Below, piece by piece: positions 40,529 to 51,572 of a stretch of DNA of 64,000 nucleotides; the first letter of the stretch is position 1, and every line of letters starts with the position of its first letter. The stretch comes from Ahaetulla prasina (taxonomy: Eukaryota > Chordata > Lepidosauria > Squamata > Colubridae), in assembly GCF_028640845.1 (NCBI RefSeq), contig NC_080540.1, positions 216,301,300 to 216,365,299 of the forward strand, given 5' to 3'. The notes under the pieces were generated by a model that saw only the letters and a list, made by a program, of their open reading frames with translations, had not been told where the DNA came from and ran no database searches. The position numbers and the translations under genes were made by a program.

Positions 40529-40564
40529 TTGATGAACGTATCTTTTCTTTTATATACATTGAGT
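40529..40564 (+). mobile_element. Snake CR1/L3-type LINE tail, first part
   Basis: 'gatgaacgtatcttttctttta' matches the same position of the LINE tails at 2000 and 34165. It is cut at 'cattgagt' (40557-40564) by a hAT element and continues at 41318. Confidence 0.8.
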
Positions 40565-41317
40565 CTCAATGTGAAATCTAATTTTTTTTTGCTACCGGTT
40601 CTGTGGGCGTGGCTTGGTGGGGGTCATGTGACTGGGTGGGCGTGGCTATGTAACCATGTGACTGGAGGATCAAAAGACAGAAACTCACTAACAATGCCCT
40701 GCTGGAGCAGGGTTGGACTAGATGACCTCCAGGTCCCTTCCAGCCCTGGATTATCCTCTGAAACTGCGTCTAGTGCCAGGTTTGTACTCCTTCCTTCCTC
40801 TCCTCCCTCCTTCCTTCCTTCCCTCCCTCCCTCCCTCCTTTCTTTCTCTCTCTCTCTCTCTCAAAAATGAAACCTCCCCACACCCTGTTTTCCTACCTGA
40901 AGCCTGCTAGCCAAACCAAAAAATGGGGGGGCAGTCCTCCCAGCAGGCTTCCCTGAAACCTGTTGGGAGAAAAAATGGATCCCTTCCCCCGTTTTTTGAT
41001 TTGGCTAACAGGTTTCCCTGAAGCCTGAAGCCTGCTGGGAGGAAAAACGGACTAACTCCCCCACCCAGTTTTTGGCTAGCACCCAGCTGAGCCGCGTGAT
41101 CATCAGAGTTTTTTTTTTACTTTTAAAAGCATTTTTTTGGCCAAAGAAAAAAATGCTTTTAAAAGTAAAAAAAACCACAAAAAACTTCTGATGATCACGC
41201 GGCTCAGCTGGGCATTGTGGGGGGGGGCAGGGATTTTTGCTACTGGTTCTCTGAACCACCCACCACCATCGCTACCAGAACGGGCGATCCGGTCTGAACT
41301 GGGAGATTTCACCCCTG
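40565..41317 (+). mobile_element. Long non-autonomous hAT element with internal hairpin, 753 bp
   Basis: Flanked by cattgagt (40557-40564) and cattgaga (41318-41325), an 8-bp duplication with one mismatch. Left part has 'ctaccggttctgtgggcgtggcttggtggg', right end 'gagatttcacccctg', as in the CAGKGGTG family. The interior includes a CR1-like tail ('ttggactagatgacctccagg', 40710-40750), a pyrimidine tract (40790-40862) and a large inverted repeat (about 41085-41212). No transposase. Confidence 0.82.
41085..41212. repeat. Inverted repeat inside hAT element
   Basis: Left arm 'cccagctgagccgcgtgatc' and right arm 'gatcacgcggctcagctggg' pair perfectly. Closer to the centre, 'acttttaaaagcattttttt' pairs with 'aaaaaaatgcttttaaaagt'. 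The centre is 'ggcc' near 41142, so there is almost no loop. Confidence 0.9.
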
Positions 41318-41401
41318 CATTGAGAGCCTTTGAACCAAGACAAATTCCTTGTGTGTCCAATCACACTTGGCCAATAAAGAATTCTATTCTATTCTATTCT
41401 A
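41318..41401 (+). mobile_element. Snake CR1/L3-type LINE tail, second part, with (ATTCT)n
   Basis: Resumes after the hAT element with 'caagacaaattccttgtgtg', 'cacttggccaataaag' and then four ATTCT units from 41382. Confidence 0.85.
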
Positions 41402-41594
41402 GCAGTAATTATTAAAGGAAAGGCATCCAATTCATGCATACTCCTTGGCGCCTCATAAGGTCTTATTAAAAGTAAACTAATTCCAAACAACAACAACAAC
41501 AAAGAAAAATAGAAGATTGTTCCACTTGACTCTAATAACTATGCTTGCATCTTCCATTTTCTTGAAATTGTTCTATGGCAATATCACTTTAGCT

Positions 41595-41688
41595 CAGGGG
41601 TATCCAAACTTCGCAAGTTTAGGACCTCTGGGGAATTCTGGGAGCTGAAGTCCACAGGTCCTAAACTTGCCAAGCTTGGACACCCCTG
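41595..41688. mobile_element. Short hAT MITE, 94 bp, exact 8-bp TSD
   Basis: Ends CAGGGGTATCCAAACTT and its inverse 'aagcttggacacccctg'. Identical octamers ctttagct at 41587-41594 and 41689-41696. The whole element is close to a perfect palindrome around 'ctggggaattctgggag'. Best dated copy of the short MITE family. Confidence 0.95.
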
Positions 41689-41696
41689 CTTTAGCT

Positions 41697-42929
41697 GGAT
41701 AATGAATTTGGCTGAAAATCGTGACTTGTCCAAATGAATTTGTGAAGATAATTCTTCCTAATCTGACTTCAACTCTTTTTGCACTACTAGGAGATGCCAA
41801 CTCTAGAGCTGAATACATTTCCATTTCATTTATTTATAAAATTATTTATTCAGATTTACAAGTAGAATCAGAGGAAAGGCAAGGGGAAAATAAAAGCAAA
41901 AATGTTGTAAAATGGCTTACAAACTTCAAAATAATAGTGATATAAATCTACACATTAGGGTAGCTTTTATTTAGGTAAAAGTTTTGTCAATATTAAATCA
42001 ATATTAAAGTTGGGCTATTATGCATTAAGAACTGTAACCAGCATGACTCAAATAAAAATTATAAATTGAAATTTTAAAAATTTCAATAATTTGAAATTTT
42101 AAATAATTTCTGCCTAATTTAAGAAATTTTAGCAAAGTCAATCATAAAGAGATTAAATATTAAAATCTTATATTAGGAAAAATTCAAACTGTGGATGTAG
42201 AACAAAACTATAGTTATACTCAAACATGATTTCCCCATTGAATTACATTGAATTATCAATATGAATTATCATATTGATTTTTCAGACTTGAATTTGCCTG
42301 CTGTGATAAATAGCTTTGTGGTGCAGCCCATCAAACAGGTGGAGCTTTCTCCGGAGTAATTTGGCAGCTCTCCTTTGCTCTTGTCTTTTTTCTGCCCTGT
42401 GTGCTCTCGGATACAACATGGAAGGCAGCTCTTCCTCTTCACTGACTTGCAAACTGTCCCCAGCTGAAGTCCTCCATAAATCTCTTTCGGCCAGAGTTCA
42501 GAGTCATTTATTAACCCAGTTTCTGATATGCCAGGAATGAGCTCATCCTCTCTCAAGCTGGCCTGTGAGGAAGAGTCAGAGGAGTCATTCAAGGGAGACA
42601 TCACAACTCTTGACTTTGACTCTGACTATGGATCCCAGATTGGCTGAAAAACCTTCTGTAATGCTTTGACTCTTGGACTTACTTTCACTACTTTTCTGCC
42701 TGCTGCTTTTGATTTGGAAAGTTTAGGAGTTTAGTAAGCCTGACTTCTGGGACTTCTTTTCTGCTGGTTTGTGGATGTGTCTGTGTTCATACTTTCCCTG
42801 CCATTTGGGCATTTGCTTTAAAAGAATATTGGTAAAATTAGCAACTGCCTCTTGCGTGTGTTGGATCTGGGCCAGGAGAAAATGGTTGGCCACTGAAATT
42901 TGTTATTGTGAGTTTTGACTAAGTAAAGA
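41697..42929. other. No recognisable gene; possible old LTR-like block
   Basis: From about 42300 to 42790 the sequence is less AT-rich than its surroundings and holds a 111-codon minus-strand frame (42269-42604) without recognised domains. It could be an old retroelement fragment, but I cannot name it. Confidence 0.35.
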
Positions 42930-43262
42930 TACACGTGGTCATAATTCCTCTGGTTTCCAGCATATTCCTCTGTGGTCTCTTCCCATAATCCTAAAAGTTT
43001 TAACCAAAAATTTTCTACTATTGACCTCACCCCATTCCTAAGAGGACCATAAGGGGCATGCATAAGAGCACAAACGTGCCTACCGTTCCTGTCCTATTGT
43101 TTTTCTTTTCTTCTTCCTATATATATATATATATGCTTATACCTCCTTATATTTACTCATATATGTGTTTATATACTATATAATCTTTTTGTATGATATC
43201 TACATATATTGTTGTGACAAATAAATAAATAAATAAATAAAATAAAAAATAAAATAAATAAA
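42930..43262 (+). mobile_element. Non-LTR LINE 3' end (same family as 13250) with (AAAT)n tail
   Basis: Shares 'tctgtggtctcttcccataat', 'cctgtcctattgttttt', 'gtttatatactatataatc' and 'attgttgtgacaaataaa' with 13490-13865. Tail of AAAT units from 43220. Confidence 0.8.
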
Positions 43263-43278
43263 TATCCAAATAATCTAG

Positions 43279-43412
43279 ATTAGTGTTTTTCAGACTTGGC
43301 AACTTTAAGATGTGTGGACTTCAACTCCAAGAATTTCTTGGCCATCAATTCTGGGAGTTAAAATCCATAACATTTTAATATTTTGCATTGCCACGTTGGC
43401 CACTAGTCTTAC
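43279..43412. mobile_element. Short hAT-like MITE, degraded
   Basis: 'gtttttcagacttggcaac' and 'gtgtggacttcaactcc' on the left, 'ctgggagttaaaatcc' and 'gccacgttggcc' on the right. Confidence 0.6.
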
Positions 43413-44497
43413 TTAAGAATCTTAAGTAAGATTCTTTTGGCCCACAATTCCAAAGGTTTTCTTAGCTGAACAGTGGCTTGGAAAAAGAAATAGTGAAATA
43501 CATTTGTAAGCTAACTCACAGGGTACAATTTATTCAACACTAAATCCTACTTAGGACAATGGATAGCATAGGAATCTAAATTTAGGCCCCCATCTTATTC
43601 TCTCTAATCTGGGAGTAAGCACCATTGAATTCGATAGACATGTAAAAGATCACCCTGCTAAGATGATTTTGAGAAATGAAAGGAGGATAAAGAAGTTAAA
43701 AGGCCCCTCATAATCTATTTTTACTGAACTGCAATATAATAATGTATATAAAGTTTCATAAGTGCGTATTTGACATGTTGGTATTTAATTTGCGGTATTG
43801 ATATCTCATGACAGTATTGTTAGAAATGTACCCTGAGAGCACAGTTTTACGAAGGGGTTCAGAAATAAATCTGGCTATTTTTAAAGGTTTTGTATTAATC
43901 TAAATTTGTATAGGATTGCAGCCTCGGTTGCATACGCTTTGTATAAGGTACAGTGGAATATTAATAGCAGTGTGTGTGAGAGAGAGCGAGGGAGATGAAC
44001 AGAAGGGGAAAAAGAAGATTTTGCATTTGAAAGTGAAAAAAAGGAAAAAAAGATATCTATAAGAAACAAAAAAAGAACAACATCTGTAAGGGGTGCTATT
44101 GCTACAGTGGTCAGTAAAGTGGTTCATCCTCTTTCATCTCCTCTGATATTAGTATCCATGGAAACCTCATCTAATGGTCTCTACATCAGTCTGGAAAGCA
44201 GGTAGGGCCCTCTGAAGAGTGACTGCATTAAAGGAATTCAATCCTCTGCAAAGAAGGTCAGCTCTTGAAAGCCTTCAAGAGCTTTGCTGCGTAAGAAAGC
44301 TGGAGAGCTATAAATCCTTAGAGTCTTTGCTAAGGAGTTTAAGCTTCTGAGCATCACATCAGCATGCTGTAATACTGGGGAGCAGAATGAAAAGCCTCCC
44401 TTCCTTCTCCAAATGCTGTTGGCTACGGGGCGCTTCCCTCCCCCTGCCCCCCCAATGACTAAAATACTAAGGGAAAAGATGACTTAAATCAAAATGA
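43413..44497. other. No recognisable gene or repeat
   Basis: AT-rich anonymous sequence with a short GA tract at about 43977-43990. Confidence 0.4.
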
Positions 44498-44505
44498 GTA
44501 GGAGA

Positions 44506-45069
44506 CAGTGGTGACATTCAAATTTTTCCCCTACCGGTTCTGTGGGCGTGGCTTGGTGGTGGGATCCTGTGATTGAGTGGGCGTGGCCAACTTGATGTCA
44601 CTCACAGCCACGCCCACTCAGTCACATGCCCTCCACCAAGCCTCTCCCACAGAACCCGGTAGGAAAAAATGTGTGTATGAGCACCAGAAGGGCTCAGCCT
44701 CATAGTGAATGCTGCGGCAGAGAGAAGCTGAACTTTTCTCCCTCCATTCACAGTGGAGTTGCTGCTCCCCTTATGGTCCCCCTCTGGCCCACTCCTTCCC
44801 GGGGACTACCTTAAAGAGACAGGCTACAGCAGCTCCGCTGTGAATGGAGGGAGAAAAGTTCGGATTCTCTCTGCTGCAGAATTTAACACTGAATGGGTTG
44901 AGCAGCCGGAAGGGGCAAGTGAGCAGCCGGAAGGGGTGAGCAGTGAGCAGGTGAGCGGATGGGATGGGCGGGGCCAACTAGGGGTGGTTTTAACCGGTTC
45001 GGTGAACTGATTCAAATCATCCCTACCGGTTTTCCCGAACCGGTCCAAACCAGGCAAATTTCACCCCTG
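44506..45069 (+). mobile_element. Foldback non-autonomous hAT element, 564 bp, exact 8-bp TSD
   Basis: Starts CAGTGGTGACATTC and ends 'atttcacccctg' with identical octamers gtaggaga at 44498-44505 and 45070-45077. The ends match the 19375 family ('ctaccggttctgtgggcgtgg'). The interior has inverted segments: 'cttttctccctccattcacag' around 44735 answers 'ctgtgaatggagggagaaaag' around 44838. Confidence 0.92.
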
Positions 45070-45077
45070 GTAGGAGA

Positions 45078-45492
45078 GGACAAAGAAAGATGGACATAAT
45101 GTAGATTAGAAGGAAAAGTGGGAAGATCAGATAGGTTTCTGAAGGAGATGAATTTGCAGGAATTACAAACTTAAGTCAAACCTTTGAAATAATGGCATAC
45201 TTACTGGGTACCTATCTTCCAAGAAATGTAAATTGTTGCAACAATCAACTCTTTTCCCCCCCCTTCATTTTGGTATGCAAAATCATGGGATCTTTATACG
45301 GGTGACTATCAAAACAACTTCATTTCCAAGCCCTCAGTGAAACCTGTGGCATACTTGAACTTTAGAAGGAATAGATACAATGACAAATGATCCGATTGTC
45401 TACCACTATACCTTTGCTCTATTTGGTCCTTCAATCAGTAAGGTGAGTGTTTTGCCACAATAGGCAGAGGTAAGTTGTCAATCGCAAGACTG
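45078..45492. other. No recognisable gene or repeat
   Basis: Anonymous sequence between the hAT element and a SINE. Confidence 0.4.
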
Positions 45493-45640
45493 CCATGGTG
45501 GCACAGTGGTTAGAATGCAGTATTACAGGCTAACTCTGCTGACTGCCAGCAGTTCGATTCTCACTGGCTCAAGGTTGACTCAGCCTTCCATCCTTCCAAG
45601 ATCAGTAAAGCGAGGATCCAGATTGTTGGAAACAATAAGA
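45493..45640 (+). mobile_element. tRNA-derived SINE (squamate type), head
   Basis: 'ggtggcacagtggttagaatgc' carries a box A-like promoter element and 'agttcgattctcac' the box B. The body continues 'ggctcaaggttgactcagcc' and 'ccatccttcc'. The 3' half is lost after about 45640. Confidence 0.82.
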
Positions 45641-45793
45641 CACAGGCTAGTAGAGCAAACATGGTGATGAAGAGATAGAGCTATGGAGTCCTCATACTAA
45701 TTGCCACATGGGTCATCATAAATCTTTCAAGGTTATTGGTGAGAATGAGAACTTCAAGGTCATGCACTGGGTCTCACTTCTCTGTTGGCAGTG

Positions 45794-46152
45794 CAGGTAG
45801 TCCTCAACTTAGAACAGTTCATTTAGTGACCATTCAAAGTTACAACAGCACTGAAAAAAGTGACTTATGACCATTTTTCACACTTACGACCATTGCAGCA
45901 TCCCAGTGATTTACATTCGGCTTCTTGACTACTGACTCACATTTATAACGGCTGCAATGTCCCAGGGTCATATGATCACCTTTTGTGACCTTCTGACAAG
46001 GAAAGCAGATTCACTTAACAACCGTATTACTAATTTAACAACTGCAGTGATTCACTTAACAAATGTGGCAAGAAAAGTCATAGAATGGGGCAAAACTCAC
46101 TTAACAATATAAATTTAGGCCTCAATTGCACTCGTAAACCGAGGACTACCTG
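45794..46152 (-). mobile_element. TIR DNA transposon (CAGGTAGTCC family), 359 bp, uninterrupted
   Basis: Ends CAGGTAGTCCTCAACTTA and its inverse 'taaaccgaggactacctg'. Interior phrases 'cattcaaagttacaacagcac' and 'gattcacttaacaaccgtatt' are the inverse of those at 27310-27562. This is the only unbroken copy here and shows what the two interrupted ones looked like. No protein is encoded. Confidence 0.85.
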
Positions 46153-46159
46153 TATTAAG

Positions 46160-47200
46160 TGGATACTCTGGATTTTCTTCTTTTTTCTTCTGGATTTTTT
46201 CCTGTTCATTCAGCAACTTTTCACTGTTCTATTTCTCATAATATAAATATGGAGGTTCTATATTTCTTATCCTTCACTTTTCCCCCCAACTATCTTATGC
46301 AAACACTGCATGGCATTGTTTTCCTTATGCTACATCCCTTCTACTCCTTCTGCTTGAGATATTTGTATGGTGTCAATCCAAATAGCTAAGCAATATGGCA
46401 AGGCTTCATTTATTTCTATACAACTCAACAACCGTGGCTGAAATTTGTGTTCTATGAATGTGAGAAGAAAAAGCAGCTTTGTTGAATTGAACTCAACCAT
46501 CGCCAATATTTTAACGCTAGCATTTGCATTTGTTTGTGTGTCTCCCTTCATAACCTCCATGGCATCAGAAATTAACTTCTCCCAAAGAAATGCTTGAGGA
46601 CCTTCTAATGTTTTAATGACAGGTAGGGTGTGTGCACAATAGCTATTATTGTCCTCTTAGTGTCATTAATATCAGACAGTGCACAGACTGCATTGGCATA
46701 TCTTTGCTCAATAATGAAGCTCCTGTCAAAACATGATCTTCTAATTAGCATCATGCAGCCAAATGTTCGTGTTCTCATTTATAAGTGCATGGAAAAGGCA
46801 TGGATTTGAAAATAAGCCACCTCTGCAATATTCTCCTTTTCTTTACTTTATAACTTCCTGCATCTAAACCAACAGGGATAGGTGAGAGAGTCAAGGTGAA
46901 GTTAACATGTTTTGGTGAGGAGGCGAAAATGGTTCAACTGGAAATCTGGCTTGTGGTGCCTCCCGCTAATAAGCATTTCATTGTGTCCATTATAATACAT
47001 TAACCTTGTATCGGAAGTGTTATGAGCAGAGTTGGTGTGAAGAAGCCAAACAGTAACTTAAATTATTAAATGTGTGAATGCTGAGATAGGGAGTTGTATA
47101 AACAAGCAGAACTAGTGGAGAAGCAATTTGTTGAACCAATTGCCTTGTTTCAGAGAAATAGGTCCTTTTGCAATAGTTTTATTAGACCTAAATTAGGTCT
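46160..47200. other. No recognisable gene or repeat
   Basis: AT-rich anonymous sequence. Confidence 0.4.
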
Positions 47201-47207
47201 GTGGGAT

Positions 47208-47416
47208 CCTTGGTGCTCTCTTGGTAATTTTCTTGCAGAAATTTCATTACCAAACTAGGTAACATCATCAATGCTAGAAGGGAGTGAGGATTGCTTTTAT
47301 TTTTATATACTAATGAAAAATAAGAGGAAACCCCACTCCCTTCTAGCATGGATGATATTACCTAGTTTGGTAATAAAACATCTGCAAGAAAACCACCAAG
47401 CCCAGAGAGCACCGAT
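47208..47416. repeat. Inverted repeat with ~85-bp arms
   Basis: Left arm (47208-47292) has 'ttttcttgcagaaatttcat' and 'aatgctagaagggagtg'. Right arm (47329-47416) is its inverse ('cactcccttctagcatgg', 'catctgcaagaaaacc'). The spacer is about 37 bp. Phrases like 'accaaactaggtaacatcat' recur in squamate genomes in my recollection, possibly from Penelope-like elements, but no coding part is here to confirm it. Confidence 0.8.
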
Positions 47417-47819
47417 GACCTTACAGTTCAACCCTGAGATACAAATATTCTTCTCTCTCAAAATTAGGTCTTTTCTTGATGTTAGAAAATCAGATAAACT
47501 TTTATTATTTATGCATTTTAATATTCTGTGTAAGTTTCATCATAGTTATTGCAAAATATTAGTTATAATTCATCTTTGTTCTTTTTATCTTCCAGGAATT
47601 TTTTTTATTTTTTGTTCTATTTGGCCCAGCCTCATAATTCTGATTGAAGTACCCAGTTTGGAGCTCTTATGGTTTAAAGCAGGGAAGGATAACCTGTGCT
47701 TTTCCAGATGTTGATGAATCACAACTTTGGATAACCCTGACCCTGTAGTCTAATAGTGAACAACATGGAGGACAGTGGTAAAAGTTTTCAGGTCACAATT
47801 TGCCTATCCTTGATTTTTA

Positions 47820-47975
47820 AAAAAGGTAAAGGTTTCCCTTGTCCAGTCATGTCCAATTCTAGGGGGAGGTTCCTATCTCCATGTCCTAGCTGAGGGAGCC
47901 AATATTGTCTGAAGATGCTTCCATGGTCATGTGGACAGTAGAAATTACTACCTCACTTGGAACGGTGGGCTTTGT
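47820..47975 (+). mobile_element. SINE-like interspersed repeat fragment
   Basis: 'aaggtaaaggtttcccttgtc', 'cagtcatgtccaattct', 'agctgagggagccaat' and 'ttccatggtcatgtgg' are worn forms of a very common squamate repeat. No tail is visible. Confidence 0.55.
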
Positions 47976-48918
47976 GTGCATCATATCAAATAAAGTTTTT
48001 AATAAACAACAACAACGAAAAAGGCTTCATGAAAGATCCTGAAGACAATTTAGTCTGAAACTGACAATTGTTTGTTTACAAGAACTTTGGCCAAATGGCT
48101 GTTTTTTCTTCAGGATACTTTGCTCAGGGGTTTGTAATTGGTCAAGCTGAACATATGCCTACTGTGTTCAGTGTGCCAGAGACTAAACCTGTTGTATTTA
48201 GTAGCTAAGAAGGAGGTATGGTGTGGTCCTAATAAACTATCTACCTTTTTGATGGGGTACTTTTAAACGATGCAGAGCGTTACCCGGATGAATTTCAGAA
48301 GAGAATCACAGATCGTTCTGATCCTTAATTACCGCAAAAGTTGACTTGCGTTGTTTGCATTTAACATGTGTATTTGTTAATAATTTCCATTTAAAAGGGG
48401 GAAAAATCTGACTTGGGTATATGGCATTAAACAGATTTGAACACATAAAGCATCTTTTTATGGGGCTATTTAGAGCCATCAGTAAAATGATCTGCACGTG
48501 ACACATTTATTTCTTTATAGGGGACAAGGGACTTTTCTGGATTTCCATTTAGAAAATGGAAAATATGTATTTTTAACAACAGATTTTTTTTAATTGAAGG
48601 GATGGGAATTGTTTCTTCCAAAGCCTCATATAAACAACCAATGTTTCATTCTTCCGGCAATATTACAACCTTCATAGTGTGTCCTTGGTGAGGATTTTTG
48701 TTCTCTTTTTCTTTGCAGTTGTAATAGCTCTATGCTGCCCAGAACCTCTTCTAGTTTGCATTTCCCCTTCATGTTTGCTACTGGATACGTCCTGCAGCTT
48801 CCATCTTTGATCCTGTCAGGCACTTACTGATGGAAAGAAGCAAAGCTTTAGTGATGAAAGGATGCATTTTCCCTTTATCTTGTGGCTGGCCAAATGCCAA
48901 ATGGCTGGTGAAATGATG
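47976..48918. other. No recognisable gene or repeat
   Basis: AT-rich anonymous sequence. Confidence 0.4.
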
Positions 48919-49213
48919 CAGAGGTGGATTTCAGCAGGTTCTGATCAGTTCTGGAGAACCGGGAGGGAAAATTTTGAGTAGTTTGGAGAACCGGTAAATA
49001 CCACCTCTGACTGGCCCCACCCCCATCTATTCTCTGCCTCCAGAGTCCCAGCTGATCAGGAGGAAATGGAGATTTTGCAGTAACCTTCCCCTGGAGTGCG
49101 GAGGGAATGAAGATTTTACAGTATCCTTCTCCTACCACGCTCACCAAGCCATGCCACGCCTACTAAGCCACACTCACAGAACCGGTAGTAAAACTTTTTG
49201 AAGCCCACCACTG
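48919..49213 (-). mobile_element. Non-autonomous hAT element (CAGKGGTG family), 295 bp
   Basis: Starts CAGAGGTGGATTTCAGC and ends 'gcccaccactg'. Flanks aaatgatg (48911-48918) and aagtgata (49214-49221) match at six of eight positions. Same interior as 19375 in reverse. Confidence 0.88.
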
Positions 49214-49340
49214 AAGTGATATCACTAAGGAAATGGAAGGTAACACACACACACACACACACACAAATAGGAACTCCATTAAAAAAGGCATGCACAGTCT
49301 GAAGTCAATCATTCTGTCTGATTGATATATTAGTCTAGGA

Positions 49341-49766
49341 CAGGGGTGTCAAACTCAATTTCATTGAGGGCCACATCAGGGCTGTGGTTGAACTTGGGGG
49401 GCCAGACAGGTATGGCTGACTGGGTGGGTGTGGCCAACTGGGTGGGCATGGCCATCTGCTGGCATGTTCCTCTTCGCACTAGATAGACCAGGCCGAAGCT
49501 ATGCTGGCCCGATGTTTCCTCTTCGCACTAGATAGACCAGGCCAAAGCCACACTGACCCAATGTTTCCTCTTTGCATTGGGTAGACTGGGCCAAAGCCAC
49601 ACTGACCCAATGTTCCTCTTCGCATTGGGTAGACTGGGCCAAAGTGATGTGGGTAGACCAGGCTGGAGTAACGTGGGCCAGCCCCTTACATTTTCCAGGA
49701 TGGCCCCACAGGTCAAAAACATAATGGGCCAGATTCAGTCCATGGGCCTTGAGTTTGACACCCCTG
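49341..49766. mobile_element. Non-autonomous hAT element (GTCAAACTCAA ends) with minisatellite, 426 bp
   Basis: Starts CAGGGGTGTCAAACTCAA and ends with the inverse 'ttgagtttgacacccctg'. Flanks gtctagga (49333-49340) and gtctagaa (49767-49774) are an 8-bp duplication with one mismatch. Contains a 48-49 bp tandem repeat. Confidence 0.9.
49465..49650. repeat. Minisatellite, 48-49 bp unit, about 3.7 copies
   Basis: Units start at 49465, 49513, 49562 and 49611, each opening 'tgttcctcttcgca' or 'tgtttcctcttcgca' and containing 'tagaccaggccaaag' or 'tagactgggccaaag'. Adjacent units differ at several positions. Confidence 0.9.
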
Positions 49767-49774
49767 GTCTAGAA

Positions 49775-50855
49775 AATGAGGATTAAGATAGCTTCTCAAA
49801 ATTGTGGGACAAATCTGTTCTCTCTATTCCCAGTCTCTGTTGCTTATCTGATTGGCAAAAGTTACAGTCAGTCTTAACTCTGGACCAATCAGGACCAGGT
49901 TGCAAGTAATAAGAATGGGGCAAGTAATAAGAACAGAAAATTGTTAGAGCCGGGTACAACATTGATTTGATTTAATGAAGCTTCAACTGAATTTTCTTGG
50001 TTGAAGCAGATTCATACTTAAATCAAAGCCGCAGACTTGCAAGCAGCCCATTGGGCCAAGTGGATCCCTCCAAATGCTTTGCAGATCTGATTCTGGGGTT
50101 GTTACTAGAAATATACAGTGATCAGTTTCAGTGCCATAGATAGAGAATGCTGAAAAGTGGGGTGAAACCATCATATGGGGGGGGGGTTTTTCTACGATTT
50201 TGGCATCAGAAATCAACCAGTCAGTTTAAGATCTCATTAAAGGTTTTATATCAACAGTCGGTGAGGTAAGAGTGACACCAATTTAGGACCTCATTCACTT
50301 TTTTCCTGCTTTCGATCCCTAAGCGGTAAATTTCCTTTGTTATGTTAATGAGATGTTACAATAGCCGGTTATACAACTGCCACTCTTGAATTCAGCTCAG
50401 CTTTCAGGACTGAGAAAATGGACTCCAGATAGTGATTGCTTTTAACTTTATGTGGACTGGGAGGGGGTTTAATTCTCTTGACAATGATCAAATGGATGCC
50501 TGCCTAACACTCATAGGCATTGGCCCAAAGTTTTACTGCTTTAAAAATAGGAATGAGGGCAGCACAGCTACAGTTTCCTCTTTCTACAACAGACTATTTC
50601 TCTGTAGCTGACCTGCTTCTGCAGCCTATCTCCCGTTGTACTTGCTTGCTTCTGCTGCCTCTGCTAACAAATGCCGAAAATTGCCAACAAGTTTTGTTGG
50701 AAGTTTTGCTAGAATCTGAATGGTGAAGAACAATTTCAGGCTTAATCCTGAGGTGGGTGACCAATATTCCTCTGACCAGGAATATTCCAATATCGGCGGC
50801 TCTGGATATAGTTGCCTTGCCCCTTGCAAATCTGGTTTGGGCCAGAAGCTCAGGT
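49775..50855. other. No recognisable gene or repeat
   Basis: Anonymous sequence with only short frames. Confidence 0.4.
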
Positions 50856-50859
50856 CTTT

Positions 50860-50976
50860 TGTTTTGAAGACCGCTGTTTGATTGTGTTTGTGGTGGTTTT
50901 AATCTTCGTATGCTGCCCAGGATCACTGCTGTGAGACGGGCAGAATTACCAATTATGCAAATGAATAAATAAGTAG
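50860..50976 (+). mobile_element. LINE/SINE 3' tail fragment
   Basis: 'tgctgcccaggatcactg', 'gagacgggcagaattacc' and the ending 'aatgaataaataagtag' resemble a squamate LINE terminus. Short and uncertain. Confidence 0.45.
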
Positions 50977-51124
50977 TTCATAAAGTGGGGTTTTGGTTTT
51001 TTTTACTCACAGCTCCTGCTTGAAGAGCAAGTAATAGCTAGGGTTAGGAAGAGCTTTGTACAATTACATCTATTGCACAAGTAATGACCTTTTCTGGGTT
51101 TAGAGATACTACCTGATTCAGTGG

Positions 51125-51390
51125 TGGAATTCAATTTTTTTTTACTTCCGGTTCTGTGAGCATGGCAGAGGAAGGATACTGCAAAATCTCCATTCCCACC
51201 TCACTCCAGGGGAACAATACTGCAAAATCCCCATTTCCACCCCACTCCAAGCAAACGATGCTGCAAATCCCTATTCCCACCCCACTCTGGGGCCAGCCAG
51301 AGGTGGTATTTGCCGGTTCTCCAAACTACTCAAAATTTCCACAACTGGTTCTCCCAAATCTGTCAGAACCTGCTGGGTTTCACCTCTTCC
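51125..51390 (+). mobile_element. Non-autonomous hAT element (CAGKGGTG family), degraded
   Basis: Starts at 'cagtggtggaattc' (about 51119) and runs to 'gctgggtttcacctctt', with the usual 'gaaggatactgcaaaatc' repeated about three times. The 8-bp duplication is not recognisable, so the right end is uncertain. Confidence 0.75.
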
Positions 51391-51517
51391 CCAATTCTTT
51401 AGTACTCTACAAAACTAGTCCCCTAAAGTAGCAAATGAAAAAGTAGATCATTATTTTTTTTAAAAAGGGAGATTTTTTTGAAAGTGTACATTTTTATTTT
51501 AGTAAACATTTTCTGCC

Positions 51518-51572
51518 AGAGAGAGAGAGAAAAAGAGAGAGAGGGAGGGAGGGAGGGAGAGAAGGAAGGAGC
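51518..51572. repeat. GA/GGGA purine tract
   Basis: GA dinucleotides grade into GGGA tetramers and then GGAA. Confidence 0.9.

Noticed and set aside
42269..42604. 111-codon minus-strand frame as a possible host exon
   Set aside because: No domain, no splice context, and flanking sequence looks like an old repeat. Not strong enough to call.
49465..49650. CRISPR array
   Set aside because: The units are contiguous with no spacers of unique sequence, in vertebrate DNA inside a transposon. It is a minisatellite.
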